A DNA stretch of 64,000 nucleotides from Calothrix parasitica NIES-267 (GTDB lineage: Bacteria; Cyanobacteriota; Cyanobacteriia; Cyanobacteriales; Nostocaceae). Of this stretch, positions 18,574-28,497 are shown piece by piece. Every line of letters begins with the position of its first letter. The stretch's first letter is position 1. The notes beneath the pieces are model-generated. The model ran no database searches. It was not told where the DNA came from and saw only the letters and a program-made list of their open reading frames with translations. A program made the translations under genes and the position numbers. The stretch lies in contig NZ_AP018227.1 of the NCBI RefSeq assembly GCF_002368095.1, positions 484,488 through 548,487 on the forward strand. The letters are read 5' to 3'.

Positions 18574-19641
18574 ATGCAGTTAAATAAAAGTGCGCCCCTG
18601 GATTCTTCTTTTCTAAAGCCATTGCTATTAATTTCACCTTTTTTCCTTTGGGGTACGGCGATGGTGGCGATGAAAGGAACTATACCGCACACTACGCCTT
18701 TTTTCTTAGCTGGGATGCGATTAGTACCTGCTGGAATATTGGTTTTGATTGCAGCAGCATTTATGGGTAAACCTCAGCCTAAAGGCTGGAAAGCTTGGCT
18801 GTGGATTGCTCTGTTTGGATTAGTTGATGGAGCGATTTTCCAAGGCTTTTTGGCAGAAGGTTTGGTGAGGACTGGTGCTGGTTTGGGTTCGGTGATGATT
18901 GATTCTCAACCTTTAGCTGTAGCGCTGTTATGTTCGTGGCTATTTGCGGAAAAAATAGGCTTGTATGGATGGTTGGGATTAGCAATCGGGGTTACAGGTA
19001 TTAGTCTTATTGGTTTACCCGATGAATTAATTTTCAGTATTTTCTCTAATGCTTCCGAATCGACATTAACAATTTCTCAATCATTTTTTCAGAGCGGCGA
19101 ATTGTTGATGCTGCTAGCTGCTTTAAGCATGGCTGTAGGAACTGTGATGATTCGCTTTGTCACTCGTCATGCAGACCCTGTTACCGCTACCGGATGGCAC
19201 ATGATATTGGGTGGTTTACCGCTGTGGGGAATTTCTGTAACTGCTGAATCCCAACAAATCCAGAATTTAGTATTTTCCGATTGGGTCGCTTTGGGTTACG
19301 CAGCTATATTTGGTAGCGCTATTGCTTACGCAATGTTCTTCTATTTCGCTTCTAGTGGGAATCTAACCAGTTTAAGTTCACTAACCTTTCTAACCCCGGT
19401 ATTTGCTTTGATATTCGGCAATATTTTATTAAATGAAGTACTGACTCCTTTGCAATGGGTTGGGGTAACGATAACTTTGGTAAGTATTTATTTAATCAAT
19501 CAACGCGAGAGTTTAGGAAAGCAGGATCGTGAAGAAGCTTTACCCGAAACTATTAACCAGAACGCTTTGGAAATATCCGAGAAACAATTGAAGCCTTTGA
19601 AAATAAAATTCAAACAATCAGAACCAGAGATTTTGAATTAA
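18574..19641 (+). CDS. EamA/DMT-family transporter
   Basis: 355 aa from ATG 18574; an upstream in-frame TTG at 18520 would add 18 hydrophilic residues. Ten hydrophobic segments are arranged as two EamA repeats, beginning ISPFFLWGTAMVAMKGTIP and later AAIFGSAIAYAMFFYFASSG with LTPVFALIFGNILL. Such proteins export or import metabolites such as amino acids or nucleotides across the inner membrane; the substrate is not predictable. A C-terminal hydrophilic tail of about 45 residues (KQDREEALPET onward) is extra to the core fold. Transcribed alone. Confidence 0.88.
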   Translation: MQLNKSAPLDSSFLKPLLLISPFFLWGTAMVAMKGTIPHTTPFFLAGMRLVPAGILVLIAAAFMGKPQPKGWKAWLWIALFGLVDGAIFQGFLAEGLVRTGAGLGSVMIDSQPLAVALLCSWLFAEKIGLYGWLGLAIGVTGISLIGLPDELIFSIFSNASESTLTISQSFFQSGELLMLLAALSMAVGTVMIRFVTRHADPVTATGWHMILGGLPLWGISVTAESQQIQNLVFSDWVALGYAAIFGSAIAYAMFFYFASSGNLTSLSSLTFLTPVFALIFGNILLNEVLTPLQWVGVTITLVSIYLINQRESLGKQDREEALPETINQNALEISEKQLKPLKIKFKQSEPEILN

Positions 19642-19840
19642 GTCAACATGATTCAATCTACTGTGTAACTCTTGTGGTAAAGTCATCCTACCCGTATTGA
19701 TGTGACTTACAGAGAATCATCGAAGGTCTATTTATCTATAGATTAAATTTTTTTGTCAAGAAAAAAGTTAACATTTAAGTAAATAAAAGTTATGGTTGTG
19801 TCGATAACTTTTACACTACTGTTTTGCTGAAATTTGCTGT

Positions 19841-21052
19841 ATGAGGCGATGCCATTATTCTATAGTTATATTTACTTACCTGAGTTGCTTTGGATTTAAC
19901 ATCAATCCGGTAATAGCAGCCAGTTATGATAAAGCACCATCCTTCCTTAAGGTTGCTCAAGCTGATTCATCGAACACAAATTCGCGCACTAACCTGAAAA
20001 TAGGTAGTGTCGGAGAAGATGTAAAATTACTCCAAACCCAATTGAAAAAATTGGGATATTACGATGGCAGCGCTGATGGACAATTTGGTGAAAGTACCCG
20101 CGATGCTGTAATTGAATTTCAGCTAAAGAAGAAAGTGCTTGCGGATGGTGTCGTAGGTAATCAAACTAATGAACTTATAAAAGCAGAAACTTTAAAACAA
20201 AATAATTTTGTTTCCACTCCTACCCCAGAACCAGTTCCTGAAGACGTTTCAGAAACAGAAAAGCCTTCAAAAAGTGACAATGGTTTGATTAAGCTTGTCT
20301 TGATAGTCATGGGATTGTTGGCTGGTGGAGGTATTCTATTCTACTTATTTAAGTTGTTTAAACGTTCTAAACAACCAAGCAATCGTCCGACTTATGATGA
20401 TAACGATGATGATGAAACTTACATAGCTCAAGCACCTGAATATGAAGCATCCCAAGATGGGTTTGTAAATAAAAACCAAGACCAAAAATATTTGACTGGG
20501 ACACAAGAGGATAATCTTGAAGATGTACCGTCTACCATTCAACCATCTGCACAGATAATTCCCACAGAAAAAACTTCTTCTCTAGCGAAGCTAAACGTTG
20601 TAGATGAACTAATAGAAGATTTAGACAGTTCCAACCCCACACAACGACGCAAAGCTATTTGGGAATTGGGACAAAAAGGAGATTCGCGAGCAATTCAGCC
20701 ATTAGTAGAGCAGATGGTTGATGCTGACTCGCAACAGCGAAGTTTAATTTTGGCAGCTTTATCAGAGATTGGTACTCGCACCCTTAAACCGATGAATCGT
20801 GCTTTAGCAGTATCAATGCAGGATGAAAGTCCTGATGTACGCAAAAATGCTATTCGCGATTTAACCCGCGTGTATGACGTAATGGGTCAAATTAGTCAAA
20901 TGCTGTCAATGGCCATGGAAGATGAAGACCCAGAGGTGCAAGAAACAGCCAAATATGCGGTTTCGCAAATGAATCGCATTCGTGTTTTACCATCCGAGCA
21001 GCCACAACCACAGCCACAACTTCCAGAAGAATGGGAAGACAGCGAACAGTGA
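19841..21052 (+). CDS. exported peptidoglycan-binding and HEAT-repeat protein
   Basis: 403 aa. A signal or anchor lies at residues 5-27, followed by a PG_binding_1 domain at about 50-105 (LKIGSVGEDVKLLQTQLKKLGYYDG, ending VLADGVVGNQT). A Pro/Ser linker leads to a transmembrane helix at about 148-170 (LVLIVMGLLAGGGILFYLF), a charged linker, and HEAT repeats at about 265-380 (NPTQRRKAIWELGQKGDSRAIQPL; SPDVRKNAIRDL). The layout suggests a wall-tethered protein whose HEAT domain faces the cytoplasm. The stop codon lies inside a CAGTGAA repeat array that continues past the gene. Confidence 0.85.
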   Translation: MRRCHYSIVIFTYLSCFGFNINPVIAASYDKAPSFLKVAQADSSNTNSRTNLKIGSVGEDVKLLQTQLKKLGYYDGSADGQFGESTRDAVIEFQLKKKVLADGVVGNQTNELIKAETLKQNNFVSTPTPEPVPEDVSETEKPSKSDNGLIKLVLIVMGLLAGGGILFYLFKLFKRSKQPSNRPTYDDNDDDETYIAQAPEYEASQDGFVNKNQDQKYLTGTQEDNLEDVPSTIQPSAQIIPTEKTSSLAKLNVVDELIEDLDSSNPTQRRKAIWELGQKGDSRAIQPLVEQMVDADSQQRSLILAALSEIGTRTLKPMNRALAVSMQDESPDVRKNAIRDLTRVYDVMGQISQMLSMAMEDEDPEVQETAKYAVSQMNRIRVLPSEQPQPQPQLPEEWEDSEQ

Positions 21053-21096
21053 ACAGTGGACAGTTATCAGTTATCAGTGAACAGTTATCAGTTAGA
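21042..21096. repeat. STRR array overlapping a gene 3' end
   Basis: Tandem GAACAGT / CAGTTAT heptamer-type units start within the last codons of the HEAT protein gene and continue downstream. A GGGAGCATCTTGCTCCC hairpin follows at 21119. Confidence 0.6.
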
Positions 21097-21243
21097 AATC
21101 ATAAAATTATCCGTAGTGGGAGCATCTTGCTCCCTATTTGTTTTCCTCTCCCCATCTCCCCATCTCCCCCTCCTCTCACCCCTCTAGCGTTAAGCAACAC
21201 GGGCATTTAATATTTACTTAATATTAAGCCTTGAAAATTGCGG

Positions 21244-22311
21244 ATGAAATTACTTTTCGTTTCTACACCTGTTGGACCTCTAGGTTCTGGACTCGGTGGT
21301 GGTGTGGAATTAAGTTTGTACAACATTGCTAAAGAAATTATTCGTCGGGGACACAATTTACAGATTGTTGCTCCTGCTGGTTCTACATGGGATGACTTAC
21401 CCATAATGCAGATTTCGGGAAATCTACAAATACTAGCCCAAAATTTAGAACGTACAACCCCGATTACAATGCCAAGTAATTCCGTTTTGGCTAATATGTG
21501 GGATTACGTTCGTCAAGTTGAAAGCGAGTATGACTTAGTTGTTAACTTTGCTTACGATTGGTTGCCTTTTTACTTGACACCTTTTTTTAAAATTCCTATA
21601 GCTCATCTTGTTAGCATGGGTTCTCTTTCCGATGCTCTCGACCAGATTATTGTACAAATATCAAAAAAATTTCCCGGTACGATTGGATTATATACTCTCC
21701 AACAGGCTGATACTTTTCCCGAGTTATCTTCTCCTCTATATTATTTGAGCGGCGGTATTGATTTATCTTTGTATCAATTTTGTAGCGAACCCAAAGAACA
21801 ATTAGCTTGGTTGGGTCGCATTTCTCCAGAGAAAGGTTTAGAAGATGCATTAGCTGTAGCAAACAGTACTAACATTTCTCTCAAGATTATGGGTAAAATT
21901 CAAGATGAATCTTACTGGCAGAAAATTCAGCAAGATTACCCAAATGCACCGTTTGAATATTTAGGGTTTTTATCTACTAAAGAAATGCAGCAAGTTGTCC
22001 GTCAATGTCGGGGATTAATTATGACACCTCGCTGGGTGGAAGCATTTGGGAATGTAGCAATTGAGGCGTTAGCTTGCGGGGTACCAGTAATTTCTTATAG
22101 TCGGGGTGGCCCAGCATCTATTATTCAGGACGGTGAAACCGGCTTTTTGGTAGAACCAGATAGCGTTGCTGGATTAATAGAAGCTACAAAACGTTTGAAT
22201 CAAATCAATCGTCAAACTTGTCGCGACAGCGCACAAAAAATGTTTTCTTTAGAAGCATTAGGTGAGCGTTTTGAAAAATGGTTCGCGGACATTTTAAGTT
22301 TTCAATCTTAA
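21244..22311 (+). CDS. GT4-family glycosyltransferase
   Basis: 355 aa from ATG 21244; a TTG at 21238 is two codons upstream. GT-B fold: N-terminal MKLLFVSTPVGPLGSGLGGG with the glycine-rich acceptor loop and GGVELSLYNIAKEIIRRGH; the C-terminal donor domain starts near WLGRISPEKGLEDALAVA and carries EAFGNVAIEALACGVPVI with the E-x7-E motif. Retaining GT4 enzymes transfer sugars from NDP donors to lipids or glycans. The substrate cannot be read from the sequence. No signal peptide; probably cytosolic or membrane-peripheral. Confidence 0.88.
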   Translation: MKLLFVSTPVGPLGSGLGGGVELSLYNIAKEIIRRGHNLQIVAPAGSTWDDLPIMQISGNLQILAQNLERTTPITMPSNSVLANMWDYVRQVESEYDLVVNFAYDWLPFYLTPFFKIPIAHLVSMGSLSDALDQIIVQISKKFPGTIGLYTLQQADTFPELSSPLYYLSGGIDLSLYQFCSEPKEQLAWLGRISPEKGLEDALAVANSTNISLKIMGKIQDESYWQKIQQDYPNAPFEYLGFLSTKEMQQVVRQCRGLIMTPRWVEAFGNVAIEALACGVPVISYSRGGPASIIQDGETGFLVEPDSVAGLIEATKRLNQINRQTCRDSAQKMFSLEALGERFEKWFADILSFQS

Positions 22312-22400
22312 AATTCAAAAAATCTCAGGATAGTTGATTATTTTTCGTATCACTTTACTGATAAAGACTGACCAGTTATGAACTAGGAAGCACAGTCAAT

Positions 22401-22620
22401 TTTAGATTTTAGATTTTGGATTTTGGATTACGTCCTCTTGACACCTTAACAAGATAGGATGCTAGATTTTGGAGCGAGCCAATTGCAGGAATATCCCACA
22501 AACAATTATAAAAATATCTCTTTCTTATGACCTATTTTCAAGCGAGAAATAGTTAAAAATCCAAAACCCATAGGTATCTTATAGAAGATAAATCTAAAAT
22601 CTAAAATCTAAAATCCAAAA
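22401..22620. repeat. inverted pair of TTTAGAT/ATCTAAA heptamer arrays
   Basis: Tandem TTTAGAT/TTTGGAT units at 22401-22428 are mirrored by ATCTAAA/ATCCAAA units at 22588-22620, enclosing about 160 bp of unique AT-rich sequence without a gene. The second array ends four bases before the LD-carboxypeptidase ATG. Confidence 0.65.
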
Positions 22621-22624
22621 TTGA

Positions 22625-23629
22625 ATGACAATTTCCCCATCAATCTCTATTACTAATAATCAGCAGTCAATGCAAGTCAAAACTAAAAACACCGAAAATT
22701 TACTAATACCGCAATCTTTACAACCTGGAGACTTATTACGAGTAGTTGCTCCCAGCGGTGCTTTACGAGAATTGGAAGCATTTCAAAATGGTGTAAATAT
22801 TTGGCGATCGCGTGGTTATCGAGTTGAGGTAATTCCGGAAATAGAGGATAGGTGGGGATACTTGGCTGGAAGAGACGAAAATCGTCGCAATCACCTGGCC
22901 GCAGCTTGGCAAGACCCAGAATGTCGCGGTATTCTTTGCGCTAGAGGTGGTTTTGGTACTACGCGGATTTTAGAAGAATGGACATGGATGCTGCAAAATC
23001 AAGAAAATCCCAATGTTCCATCCCCCATTCCCCATACCCAATCCCCCAAATGGTTAATAGGTTTCTCCGATATAACAGCTTTGTTGTGGAGTCTTTATAA
23101 AACAGGAATTTGTGGAGTTCATGCACCTGTAATGACAACTTTAGCGGGAGAACCAGCTTGGTCAATCCAAAGACTATTCGATATTGTTGAAGGTAAATCT
23201 TTGGAACCTCTGAAAGGCAAAGGCTGGGGAGGTGGTATTGTTAGCGGTAGATTGTTACCAGCAAATCTTACCGTCGCAACTCATCTTTTAGGTACTCCAA
23301 TGCAGCCAGAACTTGATGGTGCAATTTTAGCAATAGAAGATGTAGGGGAAGCACCTTACCGCATCGATAGAATGTTGACTCAATGGAGAATGAGCGGTGC
23401 TTTAGGGAAAATAGCGGGAGTAGCGATAGGTAGCTTTACTAAATGCGAACCACCAGAAAATATTCCTAGCTTTAGTGTAGATGAAGTCTTACGCGATAGA
23501 CTTAGTGATTTGAATATTCCCATAGTTTCCGATTTACCTTTCGGACATCAAGCACCAAATGCTGCTTTACCCGTAGGATTTACGGCAACTTTAAATGCTG
23601 ATGAAGGAGTGTTGACAGTTAGCAGTTAA
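22625..23629 (+). CDS. LD-carboxypeptidase (peptidase S66) with in-frame repeat insertion
   Basis: 334 aa. S66 enzymes cleave the L,D bond releasing D-Ala from murein tetrapeptides during wall recycling. Visible features: VVAPSGALRE at the start, ARGGFGTTRIL, the nucleophile in GFSD (Ser148), the glutamate block LAIEDVGEAPYRIDRML and the histidine region FGHQAPNAALPVG. Between RILEEW and KWLIGFSD there is an extra stretch (about residues 128-141) encoded by CCCCCAT/TCCCCAT/ACCCAAT-type heptamers, an STRR array that has entered the coding frame. The stop TAA lies at the edge of a second array. The catalytic residues are intact. Confidence 0.88.
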   Translation: MTISPSISITNNQQSMQVKTKNTENLLIPQSLQPGDLLRVVAPSGALRELEAFQNGVNIWRSRGYRVEVIPEIEDRWGYLAGRDENRRNHLAAAWQDPECRGILCARGGFGTTRILEEWTWMLQNQENPNVPSPIPHTQSPKWLIGFSDITALLWSLYKTGICGVHAPVMTTLAGEPAWSIQRLFDIVEGKSLEPLKGKGWGGGIVSGRLLPANLTVATHLLGTPMQPELDGAILAIEDVGEAPYRIDRMLTQWRMSGALGKIAGVAIGSFTKCEPPENIPSFSVDEVLRDRLSDLNIPIVSDLPFGHQAPNAALPVGFTATLNADEGVLTVSS

Positions 23630-23656
23630 CAGTTAACAGTTAACAGTCAACAGTTA
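23616..23656. repeat. CAGTTAA tandem array at a gene 3' end
   Basis: Six or so GTTAACA/GTTAGCA units. The first ones encode the last residues (LTVSS) and stop codon of the carboxypeptidase. Confidence 0.7.
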
Positions 23657-24015
23657 CCTTTTTCATATACTCAATAACAGAACATAATTGTAAATTATGA
23701 TTCCACATTGTGGGAGACGTAACAGTGTTACGTCTCTACATTAGGTTTCATGTTTTGTACAAAATGTGTATATAAATACTTGCTCGCTATTAATAACTAG
23801 TTACTAAGCTGATGTGCAGCTAATTTGTATAATGCAAAAGCATCAAAATATTGTAGTGCGACCATCTTGGTCGCTAATATAGAATTCCTAAATCATTTGT
23901 GAGATTTGAGAAACCCGGTTTTTCCAAAAAACCGGGTTTCTGACACCTATTTTTCTCACGACTCATATAGGATTGCTATAGTATACAAATTAAATGCGTA
24001 ACAGCTTATTAACTA
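23657..24015. other. intergenic region with three hairpin repeats
   Basis: No gene. Hairpins: GAGACGTAACAGTGTTACGTCTC (23719-23741, related to the interior of the MITE at 18038); GCGACCATCTTGGTCGC (23859-23875); and AGAAACCCGGTTT with AAACCGGGTTTCT (23910-23942), which belongs to the CCCGG palindrome group. Confidence 0.6.
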
Positions 24016-24747
24016 TTAACTGTTCGCTGTTTTCCGTAAGCGACAAAAACCGATAACTGGAATAGCAGCTAAAGTAAATGCTGTTAAAGTTTGAGTAGCC
24101 AAATACAAAATTACATCACGATGTATTACTGGAATCAAATTTTGTAATAGAGAAATTAAGAAGATTGAAAGACTAATTATAAAGTATGAAATCGAAGGTA
24201 TGAAAATCCACCACCATGATTTTTTAGCCTGTCTTCTTAAGACTAACCATTGCAATAAACCCAGCCATAAACCAGAAAAAATATAAGCAGCAGTTGATAA
24301 TACTGCAAAAAAGTTAGCTGTTTGTGGTGATATTTGATTGGTTGAAGCAGCTATAGAAGAAATATAGGTAATCCAGGATTGAGAAACTGTATTCGCAACT
24401 AACCAGCCAATTGTAGTTGCCACCATCCAAGACCAGCCAGATATATATTTATTTAGAGGAATTGATTGGTCTGCTGCAAAAATTAAAGCGAATAAACTAG
24501 TAGCAATTAACTTTACAATTCGGTACCACAATAATTCGTTTTCCACAAAATAAGCTGGTATATTCTCTCGCAGAATTTTCTCTAAAGCAAGACTGGCAAT
24601 TCCTCCTCCAATCCATCCTAACATTGTCATAAAAGCGAAAAGCATAAAGAATTCTTGTCGTTCTGAACGAGGTATGAGGAGAAGCTTTTGTTCTTTAATA
24701 TTAGATGGGGAAGAACTTTGTAGAATATTTTTAGATGAAGATGGCAT
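24016..24747 (-). CDS. hypothetical polytopic membrane protein
   Basis: 243 aa with about six hydrophobic segments (for example FFMLFAFMTMLGWIGGGIASLALE, VATTIGWLVANTV, FAVLSTAAYIFSGLWLGLLQWLVLRRQ). The loop GLWLGLLQWLVLRRQ with basic residues resembles a family of cyanobacterial integral membrane proteins often found as paralogs, but I give no function. The N-terminus is hydrophilic and Ser-rich. Transcribed alone toward the previous gene. Confidence 0.7.
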   Translation of the reverse strand: MPSSSKNILQSSSPSNIKEQKLLLIPRSERQEFFMLFAFMTMLGWIGGGIASLALEKILRENIPAYFVENELLWYRIVKLIATSLFALIFAADQSIPLNKYISGWSWMVATTIGWLVANTVSQSWITYISSIAASTNQISPQTANFFAVLSTAAYIFSGLWLGLLQWLVLRRQAKKSWWWIFIPSISYFIISLSIFLISLLQNLIPVIHRDVILYLATQTLTAFTLAAIPVIGFCRLRKTANS

Positions 24748-25000
24748 AGCGGTTAAGAATACAGGTAATTACAGTTTTACAAGTTTGAAGAATAACAGCT
24801 ATTTCTTAAAACTCTAATATGACTATCAAATTGAATATTTTTCAGCTAGCGAATTTGCTATTACTCTTTCTGTTGCAGTTTCCACAACCTTTATAACTTC
24901 CATATCCTTAAAAGTCCAAGCAGCTACATTATTTGTTTCTCAAATAAATCAAGAAAGCAAGTAACGACCAAATTAACTGGTGTTCCTAAATAATCAAATC
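24748..25000. other. short intergenic region
   Basis: Mostly AT-rich. A 35-40-codon open stretch near 24820-24964 ending QINQESK has no start codon in frame and may be a decayed remnant; nothing firm. Confidence 0.3.
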
Positions 25001-25032
25001 AAAAATCCCCACATTCCAAGAATTGCGGGGAT
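25001..25032 (-). terminator. Rho-independent terminator of dnaK
   Basis: On the minus strand ATCCCCGCAATTC pairs with GGAATGTGGGGAT and is followed by TTTTTG, about 80 bp after the dnaK stop. Confidence 0.8.
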
Positions 25033-25110
25033 AAACATTATTCAAATTCAATTCAATTCAAATTCAAGAGTAAAGGTGAGTTCAAAACTCACCATCAAAT
25101 CACTAAATTA

Positions 25111-27039
25111 CTACTTAGACTCGGTGAAATCAGCATCAATTACGTCATCACCAGTTGAACCTGTACCTGCATCTCCAGTTGTATCATTAGGAGGAGCTTC
25201 ACCACCAGGAGCAGCACCGTCGGGAGCTTCACCACCAGCTTGCTGATACATATTGCTACCAACTGTAAATAATGCTTGTTGCAATTCTGGCATTACTTTT
25301 TGAATCTGCTCGTCATCTTCTTTGGAGACAGCTTCTTTCAAGTCTTTGACTAAACCTTCAATTTTGGTTTTGTCGTCTTCGGGAACTTTATCTCCCAATT
25401 CTTGCAACTGCTTTTCTGCTTGATAAGCTAAAGAATCAGCTTGGTTCTTACGGTCGATTTTTTCACGACGCTCTTTGTCGGTTGAGGAGAAGCTTTCTGC
25501 TTCGTTAACCATTCTTTCAACTTCGGTTTTATCCAAAGTGGAAGCACCGGTGATACTGATGGATTGTTCTTTACCAGTACCTTTATCTTTTGCGGTAACG
25601 TTCAAGATACCGTTAGCATCAATATCGAAAACAACTTCAATTTGAGGTACCCCACGAGGTGCAGGAGGAATTCCATCAAGACGGAAGGTTCCTAAGCTCT
25701 TATTGTCATTGGACATTTCACGCTCACCTTGGAGGACGTGAATTTCTACGTTGGTTTGTCCGTCAACAGCAGTAGAGAATACTTCTGATTTCTTGGTAGG
25801 AATAGTGGTGTTACGAGGAATAATCTTGGTCATTACTCCACCGAGGGTTTCTACACCCAAGGACAACGGACTTACGTCTAAGAGCAAGATTCCGGTAACT
25901 TCACCAGAAAGTACACCAGCTTGAATTGCAGCACCAACAGCTACAACCTCATCTGGGTTAACGCTTTGGTTGGGGTCTTTTCCTAATACGCGCTTAACTA
26001 CTTCTTGTACTGCGGGAATACGTGTAGAACCACCAACTAGTACGATTTCGTCAATATTATCTTTGCTTAATTTCGCGTCGCGTAATGCGTTTTCAACCGG
26101 GATACGACTGCGGTCAATTAAGTCCGAGCAAATTTCTTCAAACTTAGCGCGAGTCATGGTTGTATCCAAATGCTTTGGACCATCCTGAGTTGCGGTAATG
26201 AATGGTAGGTTGATTTCTGTTTGAGTAACGCTAGAAAGTTCGATTTTAGCTTTTTCAGCAGCTTCAGTTAAACGCTGTAAAGCTTGCTTATCTTTCCGTA
26301 GGTCAATACCTTCTTGCTTTTGGAAATCTTCAGCTAAGAAATCAACAATCTTTTTATCGAAGTCATCACCACCAAGGTGGGTATCACCAGAAGTAGAAAG
26401 TACTTCAAATACACCGTCACCTACTTCCAAGATAGATACGTCGAAAGTACCACCACCAAGGTCAAATACCAAGATTGTTTCGTTGCTCTTCTTATCTAAA
26501 CCATAAGCCAAAGAAGCAGCTGTAGGTTCGTTGATAATCCGCAATACTTCAATACCGGCGATTTTACCCGCGTCTTTAGTTGCTTGACGCTGAGAGTCAT
26601 TAAAGTACGCAGGAACGGTGATAACTGCTTGGGTAATGGTTTCCCCAGTATACTTACTAGCATCATCAACTAGCTTACGAAGAACTTGTGAAGAAATTTC
26701 TTCCGGAGCAAACTGCTTACCAGCTTGAGGACAATCTAATTTAACGTTTCCGTTTCCGTCACGAACAACTTTATAAGAAACTTCAGTTGCTTCGTGGGTG
26801 ATTTCTTCGTGCTTACGTCCGAGGAAGCGCTTCACCGAGTAGAAAGTATTCTCGGGATTCATCACAGCTTGACGTTTAGCGATTTGTCCAACTAGGCGAT
26901 CGCCATTTTTCGCGAAAGCAACAACACTAGGTGTGGTGCGAAAACCTTCAGCATTAGCAATAACCGTGGGTTTACCACCTTCCATTACTGCTACACAAGA
27001 ATTGGTTGTACCTAAGTCAATTCCAACTACTTTTGCCAT
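25111..27039 (-). CDS. dnaK: molecular chaperone Hsp70
   Basis: 642 aa. ATP-dependent folding chaperone working with a J-protein and GrpE. The nucleotide-binding domain has [13 protein letters not shown] (phosphate 1), [12 protein letters not shown] (phosphate 2) and [11 protein letters not shown] (adenosine loop). The substrate-binding domain begins near [17 protein letters not shown], and the C-terminus ends [13 protein letters not shown], the co-chaperone-binding type tail. The length and [14 protein letters not shown] start match the main cyanobacterial DnaK (DnaK2 type). No CIRCE element is seen in the upstream 400 bp. A strong terminator follows. Confidence 0.98.
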   Translation of the reverse strand: MAKVVGIDLGTTNSCVAVMEGGKPTVIANAEGFRTTPSVVAFAKNGDRLVGQIAKRQAVMNPENTFYSVKRFLGRKHEEITHEATEVSYKVVRDGNGNVKLDCPQAGKQFAPEEISSQVLRKLVDDASKYTGETITQAVITVPAYFNDSQRQATKDAGKIAGIEVLRIINEPTAASLAYGLDKKSNETILVFDLGGGTFDVSILEVGDGVFEVLSTSGDTHLGGDDFDKKIVDFLAEDFQKQEGIDLRKDKQALQRLTEAAEKAKIELSSVTQTEINLPFITATQDGPKHLDTTMTRAKFEEICSDLIDRSRIPVENALRDAKLSKDNIDEIVLVGGSTRIPAVQEVVKRVLGKDPNQSVNPDEVVAVGAAIQAGVLSGEVTGILLLDVSPLSLGVETLGGVMTKIIPRNTTIPTKKSEVFSTAVDGQTNVEIHVLQGEREMSNDNKSLGTFRLDGIPPAPRGVPQIEVVFDIDANGILNVTAKDKGTGKEQSISITGASTLDKTEVERMVNEAESFSSTDKERREKIDRKNQADSLAYQAEKQLQELGDKVPEDDKTKIEGLVKDLKEAVSKEDDEQIQKVMPELQQALFTVGSNMYQQAGGEAPDGAAPGGEAPPNDTTGDAGTGSTGDDVIDADFTESK

Positions 27040-27467
27040 CTTTATTTTGGCTCCGTATAACTACAAAAACAATGAATGAGAATATAAAAGGTTTAATTTT
27101 GAGGTAACTGGCTCCTAAAAGTGACCAGTAAAGGCATCAATATGAAATCTCAATGAACTAACAAGCCATTAATAAGGCTATCCTAATTACACTGTTATAT
27201 ATACTGAGCCTGTGCAGCCAGTGAATGAAGGGTGGTTTCCCGAACAAGTAATTGGACGGTTATGCTTCATAGATTCTTTATGGCTTGCTATGGCTCAATC
27301 GGTGTTTGCTTGCACAATGACTAATGTATGAGAATTAATACTATGAGTAATTCGGGTGAACCGTAACAATAGTGTGGTGTTTGCCGTCTTTTGAGAGAAA
27401 ATAGGGTTAATTGTTGCTCAAAAATGACTCAAGCAGCAGTATTTTTTTCTTTTCAACAGCAATCAGT
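27040..27467. other. divergent intergenic region between dnaK and the DUF2887 gene
   Basis: About 430 bp without a gene. No repeat element or classic heat-shock operator (CIRCE) was recognised; it must hold the dnaK promoter. Confidence 0.4.
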
Positions 27468-28265
27468 GTGAAAACAGACAGCATCTTCTACCGACTTTTT
27501 AAAGAATTCCCCAGCATCTTTTTTGAATTAATCGGTGATTCACCTCAAATAGCAGATGATTATGAATTCTCCTCCGTCGAAATTAAGCAAACAGCATTCC
27601 GAATAGATGGGGTTTTTCTACCCAATCAAGGAGAAGAAAATCCAATTTATTTTGTAGAAGTCCAATTTCAAACCGACGAAGAAATTTATTTAAGGCTGTT
27701 TTCTGAAGTATCTTTATACCTCCGTCAAAACAAACCCAAAAATCCTTGGAGAGCAATAGTAATTTATCCCAGTCGCAGCATAGATACAGCAAATATCAAT
27801 CATTACAGCGAATTTTTTGCAAGCGGACGGGTAAATAGAATTTATCTAGATGAATTAGGCGAAACAACCTCGCTACCAGTGGGAATTGCTACCATAAAAT
27901 TAATAATAGAAGATGAAAATACAGCCATCGTCGCAGCCAAAGATTTAATAGCTAGAACACAGCAACAAATCAACATCGAACAGCAGCAAAGACAGTTATT
28001 AGAATTGATAGAAACTATTTTGGTTTACAAATTTCCCCGAATGAATAGAAAGGAGATTGAAGCAATGTTTGGATTAAGCGATTTGAAACAAACGCGAGTT
28101 TATCAAGAAGGAGTAGAAGAAGGTAAAGAAGAAGGAATACAACAAGGACGTATTGAATCTATACCTAGATTATTAAAATTAGGCTTGAGTATAGAACAAA
28201 TCGCCCAAGGTTTGGATTTGGATTTAGAACAAGTCAGAAAACAAGTAGAAAATCAAGATAAATAA
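27468..28265 (+). CDS. DUF2887 / Rpn-family PD-(D/E)XK nuclease-like protein
   Basis: 265 aa from GTG 27468, which gives the canonical family start MKTDSIFYRLFKEFPSIFFEL; the frame extends further upstream without family similarity. The nuclease-like core has Asp47 in FRIDGVFLP and Glu64/Gln66 in YFVEVQFQ, the D...E-x-Q arrangement of PD-(D/E)XK folds. The C-terminal part carries EEGKEEGIQQGRIE and ends with LSIEQIAQGLDLDLEQVRKQV, as in Rpn/transposase-like proteins. These are common, multicopy and mobile in cyanobacteria; biological role not established. Confidence 0.85.
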   Translation: MKTDSIFYRLFKEFPSIFFELIGDSPQIADDYEFSSVEIKQTAFRIDGVFLPNQGEENPIYFVEVQFQTDEEIYLRLFSEVSLYLRQNKPKNPWRAIVIYPSRSIDTANINHYSEFFASGRVNRIYLDELGETTSLPVGIATIKLIIEDENTAIVAAKDLIARTQQQINIEQQQRQLLELIETILVYKFPRMNRKEIEAMFGLSDLKQTRVYQEGVEEGKEEGIQQGRIESIPRLLKLGLSIEQIAQGLDLDLEQVRKQVENQDK

Positions 28266-28295
28266 AATTTAGATAATATATATTACGTCTATTTA

Positions 28296-28340
28296 GTCCA
28301 CGGAGGTGGACTTTGTTTGTGTAGACGCGGTTTCAACCGC
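28296..28340 (+). repeat. two-hairpin dispersed element, copy 2
   Basis: Hairpin 1 is GTCCAC-GGAG-GTGGAC, then a 15-nt linker TTTGTTTGTGTAGAC, then hairpin 2 GCGGTT-TC-AACCGC. It shares linker length and architecture with 15176-15220, while the stems differ by paired changes. Confidence 0.65.
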
Positions 28341-28342
28341 CA

Positions 28343-28497
28343 ATTAACGACCAATTATCAATTCATCAATTCCCAATCCCCAATTCACCAATTCACCAAT
28401 TCCCAATTCACCAATTCCCAATTCCCAATTCACCAATTACCAATTACCAATTACCAATTACCAATTACCAATTACCAATTCCCAATTCCCAATTCTC
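28343..28497. repeat. STRR array, CCAATTA/CCAATTC heptamers
   Basis: More than twenty tandem seven-base units (CCAATTC, CCAATTA, ACCAATT phases) run up to the ATG of the dihydrouridine synthase gene. The reverse complement array follows that gene. Confidence 0.9.
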
